A stretch of 64,000 nucleotides of DNA from Blastomyces gilchristii SLH14081 (GCF_000003855.2 NW_003101645.1:298770-362769), one strand, 5' to 3'. Counted from the stretch's first letter, positions 37,836 to 50,050 are shown. The notes: generated by a model from the letters alone, not told the origin. Numbers and translations are program-made.

Positions 37836-39731
37836 TCTGTCAGTGATTTTGATAGCTTCTTTTTCAGAGTATTTTGTAAGTGTTGACAGAGATCTGTGTC
37901 AGATTCATAGTCTTGTGAATATCATCTTTATAAATTCTATCATTATTAGAGAATATTAAACTCCTGTTTCAAGTGTTCAATAAGATGTCTTATTCGGATA
38001 ATTAGACAAGTTCTAACATCAGATTATAATTAAGATTATTAACTTTATATATATAGACATCTTCATGCTGATATTCTTTAATATCTATGTTTAGTTTCAT
38101 CATGTAACAGGTGCAAATATCTTTTAAATTATTGAATTCTGCAAAGAGTCAGAGTTTTGATAAGAAGATACACTGAAGATTATGATATCTTATAACTGAA
38201 GATTTTATCATTGTATAGTAATATAGATCACTGTCTATCATGACTTTCATATTATATATATTATCAACTACAGTAGATACAAGAATTACATTCATTATTA
38301 TTTTCTCTTTAAATTGTTATCATCTGATCTCTTCAAGCTTTTGTTTATGAATTTGAACAGAAGCTAATCTTTTTCCTGTTTCATCAGAGCATTCTTATAG
38401 TTATCTTTCAAATCTTTCTTCACTACAATGTAATTGACATAGACAGGCACTGATTCATCTTTTAAATAAGAAGATATGTAAACTGATTAATAGTTAAAAG
38501 CAATATGCTCTGATCAGTTACAGTTAATACACACTTCATATTAATATTAATCAGTGACTTCTTCAGAAGTGATCTCAGAAACTCAGAAGCCTATTCAAAC
38601 AGTGAAGACTCTTGCTTATGTATAGACATTCAAGTCTACTCAATTCATAGTATCTGTACTATTGTTATTCTTCAGCACAGGTGTGTGAGTGACTGAGTTA
38701 TTTCTCAGTACAGATGTGTAATATCTTCTGTCACTATTCTGTATATTCTTGAGCTTGGTAAGACAGTTATTCACTGTTCAGAGCTGTGTGCAGAAATCTT
38801 TATAAGTCTGATCTTTGTCTACACTTACAAGAATCTGTAAGAGTTCAAAGGTCAATATCTTCTTAAGCATGCTAATCTTCATTCAATCTTCTCAAGATTA
38901 ATTATCTGCTTCTGAAATCTTAATATTGAAGTCAGGAATAAATGTTATAAGAGAAGTGTTTCTCTGTCAGATACTCTGTAATTAGTCTAACACTTTCTAT
39001 TACATGACAGTGTCTCAGAACAGAATATCAAGATGTTTTATAATATTATCAGATATTCACAATACTGATTCACATGCTTTTATTCATAAATAGAACTTCT
39101 GTTTCATATAATTCTTCAATTATTCATTGATATATCAATCTTGATTAATTAATGAACTGATGACATCTTCATCTACACTCAGTTTCACAAGCATTTTCAT
39201 TCTTCATAATGAGTAGAGAGTGAGATCAGAAGTATTAAAATATATAGAAGTATCTAAGTATTTCTTCAGCACTTTTGTATTCAATTCTGTAGATGTTGAA
39301 ATTGCATGAGTTAATTATTGAATCTCTTTATATTAAAGTTGTTGAGTTGCATGCATATCAGCTATTTATTATTATTATAATTTCAACATTGCTCAGAGTC
39401 ACTGTGACATCATGTCTATACTCACATTTAAGAGTTTTATATTATTGTTAGACATGATTATATTAATTGTCAGATGTATAATTATATAAATATCTTATAT
39501 ATCTGAGTGTCAGAACTCTCAGATCTTTCACTGATATTCTCTTATAAAATCTTACTCTCTTCATAAGATCTCATTGTGAGATCAGAGTAATTGACAAGCA
39601 AGCTTCTATCTGAGAACTCAGTATTCACTTAACTGTTTAACTGTTTCTCTATTTCTTACACATTGTTATACATTTAAATATTTCTCAATGAATAATCATT
39701 TCTAATAAGAAGACAATGAATGTTTTTCTAG

Positions 39732-40073
39732 TATAAGAGATCTATGCTGAATAGATCAGTATTATATTAATAGGTCTTATATAACAAAGAGAAAAACATT
39801 AGAAAAGAAAAGAAAGAGAAAGTGTGAGAATTAGTAATCAGAGTGAATATTTATACATGTATGTGATAACATACATAGTGAAGCTTCAGAGTGAAAGAAT
39901 CTATACACATTCATAGCAGCCGAGGATCAGCGATCAAGAATGGCCGAGAATCGGAGTGTACACATTTGTGACAGCTGAGGATCGGCGATTGAGAATGACC
40001 GAGAATCGGAGCGGAAGAATCTATGAAGTGTAACGGAATAGTCTATATGATTGATCAGGCGCAGCCCGCCACA
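39732..40073 (-). repeat. LTR of Gypsy B (right, 5' LTR)
   Basis: 342 bp partner of 33795-34136. Starts TATAAGAGATC, with TG mutated to TA, and ends CGCCACA. Parts retain CG/GG. Followed by TSD CATAC. Confidence 0.93.
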
Positions 40074-43005
40074 CATACATTTCTTGGCGTGAATCCCGCT
40101 GGGACTAGACATTAAAAAAACATGCAAAGTGACTATATATGAGATCTTAAAATAGAATCATGACTTGAAAAAAATGAGAAAGTGATCTCATTTGATTTCA
40201 TTTAGTCTCATTCTTGGCATAAAGTTACTATTTTTAGACATTTTAAGGTTTTTTTTAGACTATTTTTAATTTTTTAAAAAGAAACACTTTTTTAATAACA
40301 CTTAAATGAGATTTAAAGTCATTTAAAGCAATAAAAATAATTTAAATTGAGAAGTGAAAATCATGATCTCATTTGAAAAATGTGATAAGAGTAGACAGTA
40401 AGTCTCACTGAAACAGTATAAGACTACTATCTAATGTTAAAACTGTGTAATGAGATCAGTTGAATTGATAATAAGACTATTAAAAAATCTGATTCTGATC
40501 TCAGACACAGTCACACAGTCAGTCTAGTTATAACTCAAAGTATTGAATGATCTCATTCTTGAACTTTGAAAAATATACTTAACAGTAGTAAGTCATATTA
40601 CAGATAATAAGTATTCAGTATTTGATTTTCTGATGAGACTCTAAGAGATGATTAGAGAGATCTATCAATGTATATTCACTACTTATAAGATTAATATAAA
40701 TCTTTTCAATGAGTTAAATAGATCTAGACATTAGTGTTTTTAAATAATCTCATATCATATCTATCTTAACACATTTCTTGTAAAAGAACTTAGTCTTAGA
40801 ATCTTTAATTATGACTTCAGTATGAGAATTCTTGATTATAGTAATTATAGCATCAGTGTGAATGTGACTGAGATTATAGTATTAATTTAAAAGAGTCTTT
40901 GATATCTTTGATATCTGTGTTTTCACATCTGCAGAATCAATATTATTAACAGTAGTAGCAGCAGTCACAGAAAAATCAACTTTTTAGTCAAAATTATACT
41001 CATGAGACATTGCAATATACTTGACTGTCTTGTTCAGATAATTGAGATTCTTATTAAACTTCTATTCATTAATCTTATATATATTGTTCTGAGCAGTCTG
41101 AACTATATGAAAAATAACATCATTTAGAGCTCTGCAAATGAAAAATGAGAGAATAGTGAAAGATAATATAAATCAGAATCTCTGATCTTTAAGCTTTGTA
41201 AATAAGAGTAGATTAACTATAATATTAGAAATATAGTGAATATTCTGTAAGTTAATATTATTATTCTCAATCTTCAAGATAACAGTCTTAATCTTCTTAA
41301 CAAACTCAGTTCTCTCAGTCACAGAATCAACAGAGATGTTATTATTAAAAGATTTAATATTTAAGAAAGAATAAAGCTCACTTATCATATTCAGACTTGT
41401 ATATATATCTAAATATCAAGATCTAGAAAATGATTTTTCAGTGACTGTGAAAGAGAAATAGAACTTAATCTTTGTAAATACTATATTTACTGCTGATTAA
41501 GAACTTATTAAGTCATTCTTCTTCTCTTTCTTCTTATTATCATTTTTCTTATTCATCTTCTTTTTCTTTTTATCAGAGTGTAAGATAAAACATCTGTTAA
41601 CAGTATATTCATATCTTCTACAGTAAATGTACTTTCATACAGTTATGCTTTTATTCTTATCTTTATTCTTATTCTTATTCTTTTTTACAGTCACAGAATT
41701 AGTCTGAGACTGCTTTTTTCACTCAGTGATAATCTTCTTAAATGTATAATTAATCAGTTGCTTTATTAAATTATTGATATCAATATTAATAATAAGTTCT
41801 TAATTAGTGAAGAAAAACTTATTTAAATATATCTTAATAAATAATCTTTAGTAATCTTACAGATTGTTGAGAAAAAGATTATAATATATATTTTTAATAC
41901 TCTGACAGAGCTTCTTATAATAGATAATAAAATAGTGAAAATATCTCTGAAAAGTAAGATAATTACTATTCTTAACTTATAATTTTATTAATTTCTCAAA
42001 GACATTAACTCATTCTTCAGTCAGTAATATTATATATTTAATATTAATCTTATCTTACAGAGTTATAGTATTATCAGCTTTCAAGATTTTAATAGTAATT
42101 TAAACATTTTTAATAAGACTTAATAGCATATATCTATATAGAGACTTAAAACAGATCTTTCACTTCTCAGAGTTAATATAATATATAAAAGAGAATTCTT
42201 ATTAAATTCTTAATAGAATGTTAGTTTTATTAATAACTTTTATATCAGTTAATATATTAATATATCAGACTTTATAATTAAAGTTATTAAATATAATTAC
42301 TGATTTAATATCTAGTGTATATTTAACTTTCTTCTGATATTTCTACAACTTATCTCTTATAGTGTCTCTTTATACAGAGATAGATATAGTAAGATATTAA
42401 GTAATTTCAGCTGTAGTTATTTAATTCTATAGTATTATCTGTATAAGATTTATAAGATTATCTGTAATATAATAGATAGATTGATTCAGATTATTATTAA
42501 AAGTCAGTATTCTAAGAGTAAGAGATAGTAAAGAATTTAATAAGTTAAAATAAACAGATTCTACAGATGAATATTAACTCTGCTTTTCTTTATTCTGAAG
42601 TTTCTTCATTATCTCATTATTAAATTTCATACTCTGATAAAAACTAATCTCAGTCTTATCTTATAAGTCAGAAGTCTTCTCATAATAAGTAATTATTCTA
42701 TCAATGAGTTATCTAGTGAAGTGTGTAACTCTGAGTCTTAAGCTGAACTCTGAAGTAATAGATGTATTACTTATATTAAGATAACTCTGCTTCTTCTAGA
42801 TATATAAAAAAAAGTAATATTCTACACAATGAAGAACATACTTTCTTAAAAATATAAAGTATATGAATCTGCTGACTGACAGATTTAGAAAAAATAAAAT
42901 ATCTCTAATAAAGAGTAAGAGTCTTTTTAAAAAAGATGAACTACTCTCATCAAAAATGTTGATGCAACATTCTAAAAAGAAAAATGTGTCATTCAGGCTA
43001 TAATC

Positions 43006-43116
43006 TGTAGAATAGTTGAAGATTGTATTGATAGATCTATCTACAAGAACATAATATAGTGGTGGGTCACATGATCTAGTGGGATCGCTAACCGCAACGG
43101 GCCGTAACGGCCAACA
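43006..43116 (-). repeat. LTR of Copia C (right, 5' LTR)
   Basis: 111 bp, TGTAGAATAG...CGGCCAACA, followed by TSD ATTAT. GC-normal host DNA resumes immediately. Confidence 0.93.
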
Positions 43117-43121
43117 ATTAT

Positions 43122-45054
43122 TTACCTAGGGGGCCAAGAAGAGAGCACTCATATAGTATATAGTAGTTATCGATCAAATTGAATTGAATAGAATCAACCC
43201 TTAATAATCAGTAATAACGGTGATAGCGACAAGCGGATAGCTGGCGGAGTAGTAGACGTTCGGAGCTGGAGCTGTAGCTGAAGAGAGTCCGTCCGAACAT
43301 GGGATGTCAGAGAGGAAGAATGACAGCAAAAATGTCAAACAGCAGAAGCGAGCGATCGTTTCGGATGGAGCAGCTACAGAGTTAGTTGGTTCGTTTTTGT
43401 GAATTAACTAGGTTAGTTAAATAGTTAGTTAGCGGTGCTCCTAGGACAGGCTCGGAGGCAGGGCCATCACCGCTGGGTTTATTTGCCAGACAGGACAGGG
43501 GGGTAAGGCTGAGAATGCTGAGAATGCTGAGATTTGATCTACGCTGCGTACAGCGTATCTCACGGACGGGGACTCGAGAAAGAATAATAAGATTGTTGGA
43601 TTTGGATTTATTTATAGCATCGCGCGGTCAGATCATGGCTTGTTTGGAGGGAACCACTCCACTCACTGTGTAAATCTCTGACCAAGCAACGCCTAACTAA
43701 CGAAGATTAACGTCCCTATGGCCAGTGTCAGCTGTCAGCTGTCAGTGTCATCACTACTCAATGGCAGTAGATTCAGGAATTAAAATTCTTATATTATTAC
43801 TATTTTACAACCCGCGCGCTGGAGTAATATATCGTGTTTTTGACGGGACAGGTTCTTCTTCAAGAACAGCATAGGTATCATATGCCTCCCGTATCCTCAG
43901 ACGAACAATAGACGGGGTTAAAATGGAACATCGTATTCCCTCCCGTATCATGTATGTACATGTTCATGTACGGAGTACATGTTCATGTTCATGTTCATTA
44001 TTGCCCGCTCCCGGGGGTCTTCACGCTGGCCAGGGGACCTTGGCGGGGAGCGGCAGTTCATCACAATCTATACTAAAATCTAAAATACGATACAATACGA
44101 CAGACCAGCACAAGAGCGCGCGCAGAAGAGAAAAAAAAAGGAAAAAAGAAAACAAAAAAAAAAAAAAGAAACGAGAAGGGAAGAATAACCACCGTAGCAC
44201 AACGCACACAGCCCTCGGCCCACAGCCACAACAGGCGCGACGCCGGGGCAGAGCACAAACTCCACACACCGCGCGGACCGAAACCGTTGTGGAACCCATG
44301 GTAGTGTGGGCTATTGCCACGGGTCAGGGGCACGAATTCTATCTCGATTCTAGTGCAGAATCCTGCTGTGATACATACTGTGTGATCTGCCGGGAGAACT
44401 ACTAATAACCAGCAGTGTCCTGCCGTGGAGATAAATAATAACCTGTTGGAAAGAAGAGATGTAGAAGGCTGACGCTGGCGCCGGCGGCTTGGCGGCTGGG
44501 CGGGTGGATTATTAATAACTTGTGACTGTAAGTTAACTATCTTATTATTACTGTGTGTATACAGAATATATATATATATTTATATATATATATGCAGCAA
44601 GCCAGCTCCGTCACCAGCTTCAACCCAGCATCTGTTGTTTTATACCCTTTACTTTCCCTCTTTTGTTTACTCTTGCATCCAGCGCTCGTTAATCTTGTAT
44701 ACCCTGCCTGCTGCGTTGTGGCTGTTCCTGTTGTGCCTGTCCTGTCTCCTCTGTCTGTCCTGTGCTGCTCGTACCCACCCACTCTCCCTGCTGCCAATCT
44801 CTCGTGTTGGATTCCTAGCGTCAGCCGCAGCAACGCAACAACAGCCTTAGTTCCGCCGCCGTGCCTTGCGTGTTCTAATAAAACACTCGCTCGCCCGCCG
44901 CCCTGGTGTTGGATTTCTTCCATTCTCTCCCTCTCCCTCTCATATCTCTCTCCTCAATTATCGGCATAACGATACCTCATTAACCTGTCAAACCCGTCAA
45001 ACCCGTCAACCCTATCAACCCCCTCCATATCGATCCCTCTCGCCCTCCGTCACC
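43122..45054. promoter_or_regulatory. Upstream region of the SUR7 gene
   Basis: 1.9 kb between Copia C and the SUR7 start. It contains a run of GTTCATGTTCAT repeats near 43975, an A-rich stretch near 44130-44170, an AT dinucleotide tract at 44565-44592 and a long C/T-rich leader (about 44880-44950) just upstream of the start codon, typical of fungal promoters. An open frame at 43923-44405 is a low-complexity artefact of these repeats. Confidence 0.55.
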
Positions 45055-46287
45055 ATGGGCAAAGGCGGTAGAATAGCGTGTATCTTCACGCCCTACCTCC
45101 TCTCAATCGGCGCCCTTGTCTGTCTCGTCTTCGTCGGCTTGGGCGTGACAAACACAAAGGCTCCTCTCAAAAATATCTATTTCGTCAAGGTGAGTTGTTT
45201 TCTACATATACGTACTTAATATATATACATACATATATATATATATATATATCCTAACACAACCACAGGCAGACCTAAAAGACCTAGACCTCAACTCAAA
45301 GGGCATCCCGAACGAACTCCTGCCCTTCACCAACAGCCTCCAACAAGCCGACGCCAGCGGCAACCTGCACGATTTCTACCTCGTCGGCCTCTGGAACCAC
45401 TGCTACGGCGAGTACGAGAACGGCGAGTTCAAGATCGTTAGATGCACCGACCGCAAGGCCAAGTACTGGTTCAACCCCATCGACGAGTGGGATCTCGAAG
45501 ATCTGGTCGAGGATAATAGCGACGACAAGTTCCTGCCCGATAACCTGGACAAGGGCCTGAGCGCCTACAAGAAGGTTGCCGGCTGGATGTTCATCGCCTT
45601 CATCGTGGCGTTTGTAGCGACCTGCGTCGAGTTGCTGGTTGGTATCGCGGCTGTCTTTAGTCGCTGGGGTAGTCTGGTCGTTACCATCGTGTCTGCTGTA
45701 CGTTTTATCCCCAATAATACCATACCCCCCCAAACAAACACAATAATCCAAAAACTAATAAAACAAACCAGGTCTCCTCCGTCTTCTTCTTCGCCGCCGC
45801 CATCACCGCCACAGCCATGTACGCCGCCCTAACCGCCGCCATCAACACCTCGCTAAAACCCTACAACGTCCACGCCACGCTGGGCAAAAACATGTTCGCA
45901 ACCCTCTGGCTCGGCGTCGCCTTCTCCCTCGCCTCAGGCGTCTTCTGGCTCTTTAGCGTCTGCTGCTGCTCCGGCCGCTCCCCCTACAGCCACTCCAACA
46001 ACGCCGGCGGCGGCATCGGTGGCGGCCGCCGCGGCACCCGCGGTGTCAGCGGCATCACCGCTGAGAAGACTCCCTATACGTACGAGCGCGTCTCGGACCC
46101 GTATGGCGGCGCCGGCTCGACGACTGCGCCGTTCATGCCTGCTGCGGCTGGTGGGCCCCCTGCTAATGCGAATGGGAGGGATATGGCGTATGAGCCGTTC
46201 AGACATCATGATGCGCGGCGCGTAAGAAGAGGTGTATGGCGTGGGGATTGTTTGTGGATGGATGGTTGGATGCCATGGTTGAGATGA
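45055..46287 (+). CDS. SUR7/PalI-family membrane protein, 359 aa, 3 exons
   Basis: Four-span plasma-membrane protein of the SUR7 family; members mark MCC/eisosome domains or act at the cell cortex. Exons 45055-45189, 45269-45697, 45772-46287 (135, 429, 516 nt), introns 79 and 74 nt with GTGAGT..CACAG and GTACGT..CCAG, all phase 0. Seen: TM1 at about 10-31; an extracellular loop with W87-N-H-C90 and C104, the claudin-like W..C...C signature; TM2 at about 149-172; TM3 at about 191-212; TM4 at about 229-253 ending in a cysteine cluster (VCCC); and a Gly/Ser/Pro-rich cytoplasmic tail. The last 20 residues after HHDARR look unlike the rest, and a GTAAGA at 46220 could be a further donor, so the true C-terminus is uncertain. 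The paralogue within the family (SUR7, FMP45 or another) cannot be told. Copia C sits 1.9 kb upstream. Confidence 0.88.
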
Positions 46288-47064
46288 ACATGAGATGAGA
46301 TGAGATGAGATGAGACGAGATGAACGTTGTGTAGTTATCGTTGTTGGGTTCGGGGTCTTGACTTGATGTCTTGACCTAGCCCTCCTCCTTGTCGTGCTGC
46401 GCTGCCTTGGCCCCCTACTACCAATAAACCCCCCTCCCCCTTCCCCCCGTATGTACATGTTTGCCCTGTGGGCGTGGGCGTGTGTTATGTATCTTGCATG
46501 AATACCTCCGCTTTTTGCACTGGAAACGGTGAGGAAGTTACGCATGTATATTGACATATATATACACGCGCGTCACCTCCATCTGATCTAAACTAAGTCA
46601 AGAAAAAAAGAAGCAAGGGGGTGTTCCGTCCCCCCCCCCCCCCCCCCTTTTGTATCTTGGATCCCGTCATGGGAAAGCGAAAAAAATTTAATGTCCTTTT
46701 CTTTATTTATTTTCCTTATTTTTCTCTTTTTCTTTTCCTTTTTTCTCTCTCTTTTTTTTTTTTACCTTGCTGTTTTTCCTTGAGCTGAGGACTCAAGTTA
46801 CTTTACCGCCTCCCCGCCTCAATTGTTTGCATGTTATGTTATGTTAAATATACATATATCTTTCTTATTTCTCTATTATTTTATACCTATTTCAAAGTTT
46901 TTGAGTCTTCTGTTTCAGACTGTCTTTTTCTTTTCATTTTTTGTTCAAATATGCAATGTGATTGATATTTGTGAAAATATATATATATATATATATAAAA
47001 TATAGATCTAATTAACAAATAAATTAAAATTTCTTAAAATGAGTTAAAATAAGTTAAATATTAA
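46288..47064. other. 3' flank of SUR7 and isochore boundary
   Basis: Includes GAGAT repeats (46290-46320), a C18 run at 46630-46647, a T/C-rich stretch (46700-46770), and the switch to AT-rich DNA at about 46.85-46.98 kb through an AT dinucleotide tract. No gene. Confidence 0.6.
46630..46647. repeat. Poly(C) tract, 18 bp
   Basis: Eighteen consecutive C downstream of the SUR7 gene. Confidence 0.9.
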
Positions 47065-47325
47065 TGTAAGAAATTCTGCTTCTTATAGATTTTTTATCTT
47101 TATTTCAATCTCTTATATAATAATAGAGTTAGCAGCTCTTAACTACACACAATCTATATAGTAAGAAGTTTGTAACTACTATTTACAACTCAGCTTGAAT
47201 ACTATTATATATTTAACTACTATATTTATCTTTTTACTGTAAATACTTCTAGTAGCTATCAGTATATATATATCATACTAAGCTGTAAATCTCTGAATAA
47301 TTATTTATAAGTATTTATTCTTACA
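47065..47325 (+). repeat. LTR of Gypsy A-family fragment
   Basis: 261 bp copy of the 1936-2193 LTR with many C-to-T and G-to-A changes and small indels. Confidence 0.92.
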
Positions 47326-47412
47326 TTTCAATCTCTGTCAATCAGCAACTGCTCATTATAATTGAAAAGATTAGAAATTTATACACTTTAATCTCTGTAA
47401 ACTCTACTGTAG

Positions 47413-47786
47413 ATTATTATTATTATTATTATTCTTTCATTATACTCATATGCAAGCGGAGCTTATGATGAGTCCTTGCATGATGTTAAATACAGGTTAA
47501 GTGTTGATTATACAGGAGGAAATACAGGTGTTGAGACCACGCCAAGATAACAAGAACATAGGAAAATACAAAGGAGTGACAATTAGATACATGCAATAAT
47601 AACTTCCCAGCCCAGGAACATAGAGTGATTCATTGGAGTGATTTGTACACCTCTGTATTTATTAGAAACCTGAGGTGCTTGAGTTCTGAATTTAATGTAT
47701 TCTCTGCGGGTTTCGAACCCACGTGTCTTGGTTTCCCACGCCAAGGCACTACCGGGTGGCCGCATTAATCATTCAGTCACTGGGGC
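47413..47786 (-). mobile_element. tRNA-derived SINE, 374 bp
   Basis: Flanked by a perfect 11-bp duplication CTCTACTGTAG (47402-47412, 47787-47797). On the minus strand the head (near 47765-47700) carries a perfect RNA polymerase III B box, GGTTCGAAACC, in a T-arm-like hairpin (GTGGG/CCCGC), and an A-box-like TAGTGCCTTGG about 40 bases before it. The body is about 250 bp without coding potential. The 3' end is (AAT)7 (47433-47413 on the plus strand as ATT). It is much less mutated than the retrotransposon around it, with CG, CC and GG still present. Confidence 0.9.
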
Positions 47787-50050
47787 CTCTACTGTAGAAA
47801 CTCTGAAGTATTAAACTGTACTATAAATAATTTTTATAAAAAAAAAAGTCTCAGAGAATTTATTATTTATTCACAAAATATTATTTTCTGTATTTAAAAT
47901 AGAAAAACTCTCTAAATCTGTGAATAAATTTATTTCAATGAAAAATATTCTTGAATATTTTCTATAAAATTAAGTTATTTTTTTATAAAAACTACTTAAT
48001 TATCTGTAAATATATTAGGTTATATAATCTGACTTACTAATTCTTTCATTATATAACTTCTCACAAGCTAGTAATCTTTTCAATTAAGTAAGCTTTATAT
48101 CTTTTACAGGTTATAAGATCTGTTTTATATAAAATCACTATTAATTCAGAATTTCTTGTTAATATAATTATTATTTTAACTACTGCTTTATTTGATACAT
48201 TTATCAGATGTTAAAATTGTCTTATTCTATCAGTATTAATATGTTTAAGATCTTGTTAATTAATAATACTACTGCTTACTTAAAAAAAAAAAAAAAAAAG
48301 AAGCTTGTAGAAAACATATCACATTTGTAAAAAAAGTAAGAAAAAGAGAATAATATTGACAAGAATTTAATAAATAAATATCAAGAATTTAATAAATAAA
48401 TATAAAGATGATAAATTTAATACAATCTTACTTATATATATATTTGTAATCTTGTATTCTATTCACTGAGTCAGTTACTAGTAATAATAATTCTTTACAC
48501 TTATACTTTATTAATGAATATTCTTCTGAAGCATTTGAAAGCTTCATTAATAAACATTTTAAAACACTCTTTTAATTTGAAGCTTATTTAAATACAGTTT
48601 CTAACACAGTCAGACCGGCTTTCTGATCTACTTAACAGCTTAATACTAATTCTTATGATGAGAATAATGAACACTCAGATATCTATTATTCAGATAAGAT
48701 AATATCAGATTAGCAGATAAAACATCTTAAAATAATATTTAAGATGAAGAAGAAGAGACAAAGAGTTCTAGAACTTAAATTACAACTGAAAAAACTTTAT
48801 TAACAGAGATTCTTAATCTCTACAAATTAATCTCAGAATGTTAATAATTATTCTATTATTATCTTAACAGCTTATACAGTTACATGAGATTCTAATCTCA
48901 ATGAAAGATTGAAATTCAATCTTTATAAATTAAATAGCTGTATTGACAAAATCATCTTATAATTTAAGAAAGATGTTAAAAATGCTGTGAGATTAAATAG
49001 TCTAACTGATATATTTAATTACATTATATAAAGTATCTTTATAAAAGTGAAACTAATTGATACACAGTGTTAATATATAATAGAGAAATAACAGACACAG
49101 AACTCTCTATAAAGAGATACTGAATAAGTACTATTCTGAGATGTCAGAAATCAATGACTTTATACATTCATCTCAAACTTATTAAGTGCAGGTATCAGAT
49201 CATATTTCTTCAAATATAATAAAAATCAGATTGCTTATACTCTCTGAAATATGATTAAATAGAAATACTCTGTTTTTAAAATATAGTTACATTGTGAGAT
49301 AGTTCTGAAATTTATATTATTTAATAACACATAGATTATCAATCTATATACATTCTTTAATAAGTTCTAATTCATTATTATAAAATTGAAAATAATAAAT
49401 ACTTTTCTCTCAGATGTATGAATATTCAATATCTTTTACTGACTTCTACTCAATAACTGAAGAGATTATATTCAAAAGAAGATAGAGAAGATATAGAATT
49501 TTAAATTCACAGTTGTAATATTGAATATCAATCTACTTATGAAGAAGATTCACTTGCAGCTTAATTCTTCAAAGAGAAAAAAGAATTAACAGAGTACAGA
49601 TTCTGCAGTTAATATAGTTATAACAGTTATAACAGCTACAATGATTACTACATCTACTTATTCTAACAATAATATATTAAATGCAGCCTGTGAAGACTGT
49701 ACTGAATAAGATTATAATAGTTTTCAAAAGAGCTTCTGTAATCATCACAGTTCAGAAAATTTATTAAAATATTCTAAATATGAGAGATCTTACTTTAACA
49801 ACTCTTGATTAATTAATTCTGATAGTACTCTGAATAATTGAAGAATCTATAATGCTGTAAGAATAAAGAAATTCAAAGAAAAGAAGAAAAAGAATAGTGA
49901 GAATAGAACTTAATTATTTATTACAGATAATTCTAAGACTTTTCAAATAGTAAACCTTGCAGAGGTTATAAATATATCAGTCTGTTTCATGAAACCTTAC
50001 AAGGATTCTCTTACTATATAAGATAGTGACACTAGATGTTACATTGTAAG

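Larger units (their letters stand above)
33795..40073 (-). mobile_element. Ty3/Gypsy chromovirus B, complete but mutated, 6.28 kb
   Basis: 342-bp LTRs at 33795-34136 and 39732-40073; 5-bp target duplication CATAC (33790-33794, 40074-40078). Minus-strand order: Gag CCHC knuckle at 38531-38490 (CINCN, stop, SEHIAFNY; last C to Y); RT start near 36950-36860 with FCVNY (usual FCVDY); active site YLDN at 36617-36606 (usual YLDD); integrase C-terminal part at 34535-34338 with DVFHTSLL (usual HPVFHVSLL); then a chromodomain at about 34320-34190 with QYLVK, stop, VDYD. D-to-N and W-to-stop changes are G-to-A. It carries a further MITE at 37330-37835. It inserted into MITE copy 1, so it is younger than that MITE and than Copia C. 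Confidence 0.93.
33736..40526 (-). mobile_element. hAT-like MITE copy 1, split by Gypsy B
   Basis: Reverse-orientation copy in two parts, 33736-33794 and 40074-40526, about 507 bp when joined over one copy of the CATAC target. Ends TAGGCTG and CAGTCTA. Flanked by 8-bp duplications GTCATAAC (33728-33735) and GTTATAAC (40527-40534), which differ by one C/T. It lies inside Copia C. Confidence 0.92.
31139..43116 (-). mobile_element. Ty1/Copia element C, with nested insertions
   Basis: Short LTRs at 31139-31248 and 43006-43116 begin TGTAG and end GCCAACA; the 5-bp target duplication is ATTAT (31134-31138, 43117-43121). Coding remnants are on the minus strand: a Gag knuckle near 41590-41640 (YIYCRRYEYTVNRC, with C and H positions mutated to Y, followed by a lysine-rich run); RT C-terminal part at 32306-32070 (EVKNLYQLIKYLSIEV, matching MKDLGE..YFLGIE); and an RNase H/C-terminal piece at about 31680-31290 (ILTNNKNIINL, SKYINIYFHFL, EVIDLEYI) in Copia order. 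The element is split by a MITE at 33736-40526, itself carrying Gypsy B. Without inserts it is about 5.2 kb, normal for Copia. It landed in the region upstream of the SUR7 gene. Confidence 0.92.
47065..48018 (+). mobile_element. 5' fragment of a Gypsy A-family element
   Basis: LTR at 47065-47325 (starts TGTAAGAAAT, ends TATTCTTACA) closely follows the Gypsy A LTR, and the sequence beyond it (47326-47412, then 47798-48018) follows the first internal bases of Gypsy A (2194-2490) in order. A SINE is inserted at 47413-47786. Similarity ends at about 48018, so the rest is deleted or displaced. It is heavily mutated. Confidence 0.88.

Noticed and set aside
33795..40073. CRISPR-like or satellite array interpretation of the repeated blocks
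   Set aside because: The repeats are explained as an LTR pair and dispersed MITE copies, each with target duplications; there is no regular spacer structure.
43923..44405. 160-codon open frame upstream of SUR7
   Set aside because: Made of microsatellite and A-rich low-complexity sequence (Val-His, Arg-Lys runs); no domain, overlapping open frames on the other strand.
47583..47765. Functional tRNA gene on the minus strand near 47700-47765
   Set aside because: The B box is good, but the acceptor stem does not close and the anticodon loop is too long; the 11-bp TSD and (AAT)n tail make it a SINE.
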